Origin: Anisakis pegreffii
Lineage: Eukaryota; Nematoda; Chromadorea; Rhabditida; Anisakidae
Direction of reading: 5' to 3'
NCBI GenBank assembly: GCA_035041965.1
Contig: JAPYMA010000103.1
Span: 1 to 64,000 of the forward strand
DNA length: 64,000 nt
Part shown: one piece after another, positions 47,801 through 64,000 of the stretch
Layout of the letters: each line of letters starts with the position of its first letter
Position numbering within the stretch: the first letter of the stretch is position 1
Program-made: the position numbers and the translations under genes
Notes under the pieces: model-generated
The model's database searches: none
Told to the model about the DNA's origin: nothing
Seen by the model: the letters and a program-made list of their open reading frames with translations, nothing else

Positions 47801-50800
47801 CCTCAAAAACTTTTCTTTTCAATGACGAAAAGTCGAAAGCATTCCTTTCAGCAATCTGATACATAATTAAGAGAGAAATTTCCTCATAAACTGAGCAGAA
47901 TTCAGGAGATGACCTTATTATAGTCAAGACTGAACCCCAAACACATTTTACAATCACATATGAACGGCAAATTTTCATCTCTGAATGATTCGGTTCAATC
48001 AAATTTCACAAAATTGAAAACAGCGAACCTGGAAATTTGATTGGATCTTCGAAAGCGTCAATCCAATAGAATCTCAGAACGGATCGTCCATTTTCATCCT
48101 TCCGGAGGAATGTGCAACCGTCCGATGAAACTGCTTTAGAGTCAGCATCATCTCTTCTTAGATCGTTCGTTTCCTCATCCATTATTTCCTCTTTGATCTC
48201 TGCTTTCAATGGTAAGGCACTGAAATCCATACAACTAGATTTATTCCCACAACCGAACAAATTGATAAGATTATGCAGAGATTGCCATTCAATTGCTTTT
48301 CATCAATTCACATTTAGAATATTGTTGAGTTTAACATTAAATTATGATGGAAACCGAAATATATCAGCAAAATTTCAAGAAGAAGCAAACATTGCGATTC
48401 ATGATTTCTCCAGAAAACATATAACGCTTTCAGGTTCAAGATTCAAGAAAAATGACGATTGTATTTGAGGTGATGTGACCCACTCACCTATCATCCCAAT
48501 TGAATGATGTCGTTGAAGGCTCATTTTCAGACGACTGCTTCAATGCACTCGTTTTCGCAGAGACATCTTCTGGTTCCTTTTTAATGCCTTCAGAATTTTT
48601 CTTCACTTCAACTTCTGGTTCGTCATCGTCACTCATCATTCCGGTAAACTTTAATTTTAATTCGATTGATTGACATTTGATTTTGAATGAACTCATTTGC
48701 ATTATCACTGATGCAATTAGACTTATCATACGTATCGCTAACATTACTCTTACCACTACTTGCATTGAAATTATAATCGTTCATCTTCTTATTGTTATTA
48801 CTATTAACATCTTTGATACCGCCTTCATAACGACATTAATAATATCAAGGAAACAATGAGACTATATTCTGCAGCACTATGTTATCAATATTATTATTAT
48901 TAGCTTCATGGTTCCTGTCACAAATACGTTATTCCTCTTATGATTATTCATCTGATTAGTATGATTGTTATTATTATTGTAATCATCATCACTTTCTTGT
49001 CAGTTCTACTATTGGTATACTATTATCACTTTACATTATCACTCTCAGTCAAAGTATTACATCGCATACCATTCCATCATCGTCCTCATCATCAAAAGCA
49101 TCTGCCTTGCTCGCATCTACCCCTTGCGTTTTCGGACGTTCAGAATGTTCCTTTTGCTGCTCAGGAGTTCGTCTCTCCGATAATGGTTTCTCAATTGTGT
49201 TTGCTGGGTCACTCCATGATATTCGACTGGATGTTTTGGTTGTGTCTTGTCCTTTTGTTGTATTATCGCCATGTGGCTCGCCGAAAATTGACTGTCGAGA
49301 AGGCAACTTTGAATTCGAAGTGCTTGAGACAAACTTCTCAGAGCTTCTCGCGGATTCCGAACCGATGACATCTGCTCTGATCGTCGATGATGGTGACGAG
49401 TAAGACATAGACGGTTCAGGCGGCTTCGAGATACGACCAACTTTTAGCCTAACAGGACGGACTGGAGGTGATGGCGAGCGAGTGCGCTTGAAGGGATTCC
49501 TCAAAAATGAAGTTTCTGAATCGGTCATGTCGCAATCCTTCAGAGATTATGCACAAAACTATGAATTGAGTTCATATTTTGGTTCTTCGAGAGAATATCC
49601 CGATGTATCCAGTTCAGTGTTAATGCATTATCTGTTGAATTTTAAAACCTTCCACTCCGACGAATCTCACTCCAATGACTTTCAGTTGTTGTTAATAAAG
49701 GTGAATTAAGAAATGGAATGAATACAATGGTACTGCAGTTATTGACTGTAAAACCACAGCAGGTATCTTTGCCTTCCGATGCATAAAGACAATCGAATCC
49801 ACTCAAAACATAATTGTATTAAAGTATCATGCATGCTTTTTGTTTTATCTGCTTTGTCATTCTTAAATCGTCGTGATTTTTTGTGTAATCTTTCAAAGAT
49901 ATTCAAAGTTTAAGGATAACCTTATATGTGGATCTAATGGAGGTTTCATATATCTATCGTTATATTCCTCTCCCAAATCCACTTCTTGCGATGGAGCGTC
50001 GAAATTACATTCGTTCAGCATCGCCTCTACATCTGGATCGTTTGCAATCGAAACCGAACTCTAAATATTCAAAAGGGTTTAATATCCAGCTCATAAAAAC
50101 ATCTGCTGGATTGAAACTCCTTCGTGCGGAACTGAACTTCATGCCACTGTGCAATAATCATTCGCGTTTACCTCTCGACCGAATACATTTCAAAATGAGA
50201 TAACTGTACCATTTCATGTCATTTCTATGATAACTTTATAAATGATATGGAATTTTGAACTCGAAATTGCCAATACTTATTTGTCTATTTCGTTTCATCA
50301 ATGAGTCATATTATCACTGACAGTCTCAAATGAATTTGATTTGATTCGGATTCTGTGAGATTTTTTCTAATGCATATATCTTATTTCATGGTTTTGCTAT
50401 TTGAGCTTCGCTCCTCAAAATCAGCAGAAATTTCTCATGAATTGAGGCAGCTTATTCAAAGTGATAATACTTCGTCTTTGGTTTTCTTTGGTGCTATAGT
50501 CGATAGGAATGCATCCAGACGTCCTTTTTTCGGCTTTTCTGAAATGAAACCAGTGGAATCACCGATTAATTGGTGTACAATCAATATTTATGGCATCGTT
50601 TTGCTGAATCGATTCAAATGACATCAGTTGAAAATTGGTACATGTCTTCATGCATTCTCTATGCATTCATGATTGACTTTCTGGTATCTTTTGAATGATA
50701 GATGTTTCTTTGATTGAACTTTATGAACAATGTTAAATAAAGTAGTGGGAGAACTATTTCATTACACCATTTGGAACATGAGAGGTAAATTTTCATGCAT

Positions 50801-52094
50801 ATTGATTGATCATCGAGTCATAAATGATGTCAATTCAATTCACTTAAATTTCAAAAGTTGATTGAACCCTATGTAATATGAACCTCTCTTCTCTTTTTTC
50901 CGTTTCACTGGCCCTTCAACACCCCCTCTATGTCCTCTTCATCCTCGTCGTCAAATATATCAACACCGTGATCCACATAACCGGAACCATCTATAAATAG
51001 CAAGTCATTGTTCTTCCTTCGAACATTTGAGAAGTACTGGCATTTGAGCACGACATGTGATGATAGTGAATATTGAAATATTAGATCAAGATGGTCATTT
51101 CATATCCATGCTTACATTCGAGCCATACAGTTTCACATATCATTTAAGATGAGGCTCTCTTAGGCATGATTTCTTATGATATTTCATTCATTTGATATAT
51201 TTACAGTTTTATATATCATGGTACCGTGACAATCATCCCTAATGAGAAACAATAGTAACAATTGAATTGCATTGTGTGACTTTATATTGACAGAATGATA
51301 CTTTTGCATATCAGTTCTTAATTACATGATATTATGACTGAATTCCAGCATAGATTTTAAGATAGTGTGGTATCTGGATTTCCGGATTATTAACTGTCGC
51401 TGAAAGAGAAACTGAACCCACCATCATCCACAACGAAGTCGTCTTTTTGTCGTTCACGAACAATACTCATGTATTCATCTTCATTCACCTCTTCATAAAC
51501 TGGTTGTATCAACGTTTCTACCTTCAAATGTATTCAATGTACTGAACTATCAATCATTACCGATACTTTCGTTATTACTGATTCTCTAAAGATCTCTAAG
51601 ATTACTACTTTAACAATATCAGTACTATTATGCACATTGTAATGTTCTGGCTATTATCATAACCGTGTCTGGTATTAGCTTTATCCTTGAACATAAAGTA
51701 GTTATCGGTATATTCACTACTATCGTTTTTCTGAATGTCACCAGTTGTAAATTTTGATTGTTGTAAATTGCTGTAAATGATAACTTTGCTGTAAGTTTTG
51801 GTCGCAGATTACTGTAAATTTTGATCTGATGGTAGCTGATAGAGGGGATAACTTTAATGATAATTTTCACTGTCATATCATGGTGTCATAATGAGTGCTT
51901 GATGTGAGGAGACTAACATCAACACGATGAACATTTCCACTGGCACGTGTGCGCTTCACTTCCTCTAGAGCTTTATGTTGAGTCTCTTTTTTTCGAGACA
52001 GTACCGCACGTCTCGTGCTGCGTCGTTCACCAACAACTGACGATGCTGTCGGATTCCGATGCAGCACCAGCTCTTCGTCTGAAGACGATGACAT
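38889..52094 (-). CDS. pola-1: DNA polymerase alpha catalytic subunit
   Basis: Extends the RNA-DNA primers made by primase at replication start; nuclear, in the Pol alpha-primase complex. It has 33 exons: 52094-51918, 51521-51422, 50990-50884, 50538-50471, 50060-49921, 49499-49070, 48648-48488, 48219-48029, 47703-47597, 47457-47362, 47117-47043, 46912-46774, 46545-46385, 46203-46119, 45965-45808, 45442-45274, 44896-44785, 44615-44486, 44274-44031, 43803-43700, 43560-43420, 43276-43154, 43053-42928, 42775-42576, 42230-42095, 41683-41552, 41281-41206, 40988-40890, 40656-40475, 40112-39987, 39781-39665, 39512-39419, 39058-38889. About 1558 aa, near the family length. Family B motifs are intact: [15 protein letters not shown] (motif A, about residue 960), KLTANSMYG (B), YGDTDS (C). 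Two C-terminal Cys modules follow: CPHAEC/CDQCPHC and CDDVVC/CPKC. All phases agree except exon 3 to 4, which is one base short (see findings). The exact start of exon 6 is less sure. Confidence 0.95.
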
Positions 52095-52099
52095 GGTTT

Positions 52100-52101
52100 C
52101 T
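52100..52101 (-). other. Candidate trans-splice acceptor of pola-1
   Basis: CAGCTTGCAG ends six bases before the pola-1 ATG, with no exon found upstream. This is typical of spliced-leader addition, and supports the chosen start. Confidence 0.4.
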
Positions 52102-53856
52102 GCAAGCTGGAGATTCTGAGTTTATGTTAAGACCAATATCAGTAATACATATGCCCAGCAAGACATGACCGATGCATGAGAACTTGTGATAATGGCTTGA
52201 TTGTTTTCTTGTTGCAAAACGATAAGGAATATGCCTTGAAGCTTCGGATGGAAAAGGACATCACAGATTATCCGGAAAATCTGCATACCGCACGAAAAAT
52301 ATCAATTGAGAATCCGGAATAGTTTACAGGCAGAAAAATTGAAATGACTGTAAAAATCGAAATGTTTTGCATGTAATTGCATTATTATGAATACTGAGAA
52401 CGTGAAATCAAACATATTTACCGGAAACGTAAAAAAATAACCAAAAAAAACCAAATCCAATATAATTTTACCAGCAATCTAACGATTTGATCTACACTCA
52501 AATCAAATATTATTGTTTGCCGCGAAGTAGATCAAATGATTGGAAGAGGTGCCACAATGAGCGAGCGCGAAACTTACAGTGCTGGATTATGTACAGCCTA
52601 GCGATTCTCGCTTTGCAGAGTATTTTCGAGAGAATTTGAGGCTATTGAGATTGAACATTACCATTGGTAGACAATAGTATGCTACTCGACATTCCTTTAA
52701 CGACTTGTCAATTACTTGTTTCGGTAGCTCGACAGCTCGCTACTTTTTCTTCATATAGCGGAATTCGTAGTGATAACTTCCGCTAATTTCTTTCGTTAAC
52801 GTCCCAGCGAGCCATTTTTTGGTCAGACTTCAGCTAATTCGCTGCTTTCGGTCTGCAAGCGAATCGATGTTCCTACTACATAACGACATCTGCAACATCC
52901 ACCTGTAGAGCATGGCTTCGGATTTCGCAAAATCATTCGTGCTGTTGAGCGGAAACTTCAATATCTCTTACAATTACTATTACTTCTTATAAAATTCCCT
53001 TTCCATTTTGATCTGTCACATTTGAGTTCTCTTGAATTCTGTGTATGATTATTTCAATAACAACAACAAAATCTTCAGTAGTTTTCCATAATGAATTTAC
53101 TCAATGAATAAATATTATAATAATTGAAAGATGATGAATTTTCAATGATAGAACTACATTCAGTTCAAATAATAAACAAATGAATGATGAATACTGTGAA
53201 CAGAAGGCGTGAAAATAAATTAAACTCAACAAACTTAACAAAACTGATACAACAGATTAAGTGAAAACAGTCTCGGCACGGCACTTACGAATATACTTGT
53301 ATACATATCTTCCGTTATCTAAACGGAATAACTTTTATCTCAAACCATCTTGTGATGGTGCAGACAATATTTGTTCGAATGCATTCATAAATTATCTCAT
53401 AACGATATGAGTCATAATAACACGACTAATAACACGATAATAATAATAATAATAATAATAACAATAATAACTATAAAGACAGTAGTAAATGACGATAACA
53501 ATGAGAAACAAAATGGCAAAAAATGTAATACTAATTCTGAATAGATGAACGAATAAATAACTGAGTGAGTTAACAAATAATGAAATTGGATTACAACGCA
53601 AGTCTCAAGGAAGACGAGCGAACACAGAGATGAGCACAACTCAGACGATACATTTCAAATAATAGTGAGAAAAATTTGTCTGGAAATTCCGAAAAAAATC
53701 AAAAATCAAAACAGAGCAACCTGAAATGAAGTGAAGAACCACATTGGAAGACACAGTAAAATTAAAATTATGAACCATATCAATTTTAAGAAACTATGAA
53801 AGTTATCATAACCAACATATAATAAATGAGTATGCGTTGCGATGCGCATTTTGGTA
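52102..53856. other. Intergenic stretch between pola-1 and aPKC
   Basis: Presumably includes the pola-1 promoter. An AAT microsatellite lies at about 53436-53475. The hydrophobic minus frames at 53392-53639 come from that repeat. No gene seen. Confidence 0.4.
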
Positions 53857-54033
53857 AGTAATAATAATAATAATGATAGTAATAATGATAATAATAATAA
53901 TAATACTAACTGACCGAAATAATGCGCAAATTTGTTCCATATCTGTGTCCCAACATTGTGGCTGATGATGGCGTTCTAACGCCGAAACGTCCTACGGTTC
54001 TTCCGTACGATTTGCGCATTATTTCGGTCAGTT

Positions 54034-54065
<32 letters not shown>

Positions 54066-54085
54066 CATTATTATTATTATTACAA
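53857..54085. mobile_element. Palindromic element with TAA-repeat ends and hammerhead-like core
   Basis: Arms at 53857-53931 and 54010-54085 are inverted copies. The inner part of each, ATTTGCGCATTATTTCGGTC plus 9 more bases on the right arm, is exact; the outer part is AAT/TAA microsatellite. The 78-bp centre contains CTGATGA (53962-53968), a GC-rich hairpin (GGCGTT...AACGCC at 53970-53983) and GAAAC (53984-53988), the conserved core order of a hammerhead ribozyme. It is non-coding and ends about 360 bp from the aPKC polyadenylation signal. Confidence 0.65.
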
Positions 54086-54446
54086 CATATAATAAATAAC
54101 AGTAATCATAATAATAAATAATAGCATTAATGAGGCCAATAAAGGTGGTAATATTAAAAAGCATTGCGATAAGTGCAAGTTTTAATAACAATAATACAGC
54201 AGACATCGATTAGATTCATTCTATCGAATCATTTAACAATATTACATTATAATGGTGAAGCATCCAAATTCAGCTATACCTTAATCACTGTTTCGTTGAG
54301 GTTTCATATCGGACAATATCACTTTAAATGAAGCATTTCTGTTTCGAAACGCGATTAAAAACCATAACAATCACATAATATTCGTCATATCAGGTGATTT
54401 GTTCAATCTGTTATTTGCATAATATCTATGTGTGATCCATTTGAAT

Positions 54447-54452
54447 TTTATT
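54447..54452 (-). terminator. Candidate polyadenylation signal of aPKC
   Basis: AATAAA on the minus strand, 45 nt after the aPKC stop codon (54497). Confidence 0.55.
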
Positions 54453-54496
54453 CACGATCAGTTAACTCGATGCTCTCACAGATGAAAGCACAGATC

Positions 54497-61954
<7,458 letters not shown>

Positions 61955-63303
61955 CGTTTGAAACGTTCAGTTGGGAATGTATTTTACAGTAAGGAAGAAT
62001 AAGAATAAAGAATAAATTCCTAAGTTCTGACTCGTCTTTGGCGGCGTTTTCTATTGAGGATCATGCACAATGAGAAATCCTACTGAAAACTCATATTATT
62101 CAGCGTTTATCAATACTTTCATTTGAGACATTGCGAAATCGTTTACTTGAATCAACATTTGTTCAAAAATCACTGTATCAGTGAACAACCAACAACATTT
62201 TGCTGTAGTAAACAAAAAAAGAAACTAATTAACAAAGAATTCGAGTGAAATTTGTGCAAAACAAATGAAATCTAGTTGTAATCATTATCTTATACAATTC
62301 TTGTAAGGAATTTAATTGATCAGACTGCAAAGCATTGCCTAAGGGCATGGGCATGGAATTGTAGATGGATTGATGTAGTCGTTGAAATGAATTATCGACG
62401 AATTCCATGCTTGCATGCAAAAATGCAAGCAAATAGGGAAATATTTTAAAATATATCCATGAAATGGAGAATTTTGCTGGTTGAATTTGCAGCCGAACGA
62501 TGTCTGCAACAAATCAGTCAGTCAATCGAACGGCAAATGATGTGTACAGCAGCGAGAGTGGTGACTGGTGACGTTGTTGGTTTCATGTGTTACGGATGAA
62601 ATGTGCAATCGTTTTGAGGGATCGACACAATTGCGACCACAATCTTGGAGATATCGCAATAGTAAATATACCTTGCAGGAAAGTTCATTAATACGACAGG
62701 TGAAAAGGTGACCCATTTAGAACTGAGCCACTCCAATACAGCTCTCTATATAGATAGTGAATGTGAGTAAGCACAGAAAACTGTTGAGCAATTGCTTGCA
62801 CTTTTATGTAAATCATTCGAAAACGTTAGAAAAGGCATCGTATTGCCTTCTAGTTGACTGCGGCAGAAATTGGGCAATAGTTTTTGGAATAGATTTATGC
62901 ATAAAAAGTGTGTTTCTAATGAAACACTGTAAAAATATTGAATTTTAAACAGAGACAATGACTGAAATTTTTGCGAAATTGGTGAAATAATTTGAATTTC
63001 TGAACGAAAAAATGAAATGAAGACATTTTCAACAGACTGGATAATATTGCTCGGCTTTGATTTTGTTCTGCAGTAAGATTGTGAGCATCAAAACAATACA
63101 CTGTAAAATTTCTGTGCGTGAAACAAATCAGAACAAATATGCATCGACCAGTGATGTGAATCGAATGAAGCAAATTATCGAGTGAAGATTATGAAAACAT
63201 GAAAAAATTTATCGATGTTTACTGATCTGATTAATTGAATTGAATAAAAGTGAGTAGCTGATATGAAAAGAATATTTCTTCGCGAAAAAATTTCACTTCT
63301 TGC
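61955..63303. other. Upstream region of aPKC
   Basis: Presumably the aPKC promoter and 5' UTR. Minus-strand frames at 62522-62716 (containing TCCTGCAAG|GTATAT, a good donor) and near 62270-62409 (starting at ATG) could be alternative first exons, but neither was linked in phase to exon 2 with confidence. Confidence 0.3.
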
Positions 63304-63582
63304 TCATGAAAATCGCTCCTCATGACGTCGAGAAGATTGGTGATGGTGAGCAGCGAGAATATTAATCAGATTAAAGTGGATGTTGTGATTGAGTATCTCC
63401 GCTACTGCATAAGCTTGATACGATTGATTCGGTTTGTGACACAACCGTAGCAGTTGAGTTCCATTCCTGTTGTGACTGAATTTGGTAGTTTGCAATACCT
63501 GAAGATGTTCTTGGAGTAATCCTAAGGCCGTAATCTTGATGTTATAGTTTAAAATTTGGGCACTGTTTGGGCACATTTGCAA
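63304..63582 (-). CDS. Possible exon or small protein upstream of aPKC
   Basis: An uninterrupted 92-codon minus-strand frame (first in-frame ATG about 63577) with a helix-like start (ILNYNIKITALGLLQEHLQ) before an in-frame GT donor, and a His-rich end (AAHHHQSSRRHEE). Its composition is protein-like and less AT-biased than nearby frames. It could be a 5' exon of a gene reading leftwards or chance. No family is recognised. Confidence 0.25.
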   Translation of the reverse strand: MQMCPNSAQILNYNIKITALGLLQEHLQVLQTTKFSHNRNGTQLLRLCHKPNQSYQAYAVAEILNHNIHFNLINILAAHHHQSSRRHEERFS

Positions 63583-64000
63583 TATCCCTTGAGCTTTTCA
63601 GATCCATAATTCACATCGCTCACCTAAAACTTCTGAAGTTCACGATAAAAATGGGATCACAATATGTTTTCGAATGAAAAGTTTCCCTTTTTTCAGGCTT
63701 TCTTCCGTATTTTCCAAAATTTCTTCATATTACCTGAACATTTTCAAAGATCTGCAGTTATTTTTCATAATGCATCGAAAGATCACTTCTAAAACAATGA
63801 ATCTTATAACGAATTCATGAAGTTTTCAGATGTTCTTAAAGGAATCTTAAAGTATCTGCATAATGGAACCAAAATGAAACGCGCGAAAATTTGCCGCCAT
63901 TAGCATAGCACGAGGCTTAAAAGAGAAGAGCTATCGTTAGTCACTCATTCAATGTTTTACGTTTTCGGAGATGTGTGCGTTTTGTGGTCTGATGGAAAAA
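63583..64000. other. Window end, nothing certain
   Basis: A CpG-richer patch at about 63875-63925 precedes a plus-strand ATG at 63952 whose frame is open for 16 codons to the window edge. It may be the start of a plus-strand gene, but too little is visible. Confidence 0.2.

Noticed and set aside
49107..49403. Plus-strand ORFs opposite pola-1 exon 6
   Set aside because: Shadows of the long minus-strand exon.

Overview
This is animal nuclear DNA, most likely from a nematode. It is AT-rich, and every gene I could resolve is split by introns with GT/AG ends, often 40-120 nt long and usually ending TTTCAG. Several first coding exons sit 4-20 nt behind a TTTCAG-type acceptor with no exon before it, which is what spliced-leader trans-splicing gives. 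The receptor and the secreted peptide gene also suit a nematode. The clade cannot be told from this window. Gene models were built by hand from the sequence: reading frames were chained through splice sites, and each chain was accepted only where intron phases agree.

The right half is gene-rich and all on the minus strand. Reading leftwards from 61954 there is a complete atypical protein kinase C gene (pkc-3/aPKC, 15 exons, 598 aa) and a complete DNA polymerase alpha catalytic subunit gene (pola-1, 33 exons, about 1558 aa, with one apparent single-base defect in a G-run of exon 3). These are followed by an unidentified single-pass membrane protein with an Arg/Ser-rich tail (33121-37518) and a rhodopsin-like seven-helix receptor (24011-27076). 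Further left on the same strand is a three-exon gene for an 87-aa secreted peptide precursor with a KR cleavage site (15288-16033). On the plus strand there is an unidentified secreted protein (12727-14602), two small hypothetical genes near 19.6 and 20.3 kb, and a phase-consistent chain of six small exons at 1687-2813 from a gene I do not recognise.

The first 10 kb is rich in repeats and structure. It holds an A-rich degenerate array, a TA-flanked MITE with nested inverted repeats, a cluster of near-perfect hairpins around a G-quadruplex-prone G-rich minisatellite, and a tandem pair of tRNA-derived units. A 2.2-kb complex follows, in which a 176-bp tandem repeat passes into a fold-back element made of the same family. 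Other mobile DNA includes a non-autonomous hAT element in an aPKC intron, a palindromic element near 54.0 kb with a hammerhead-like core, and large direct and inverted duplications between 29.6 and 33.1 kb.

The genes do not form one pathway. aPKC acts in cell polarity and pola-1 in replication priming. The receptor, peptide and membrane or secreted proteins belong to cell-cell signalling or the cell surface. Exon coordinates for aPKC and pola-1 are firm. Those for the unrecognised genes are inferred.
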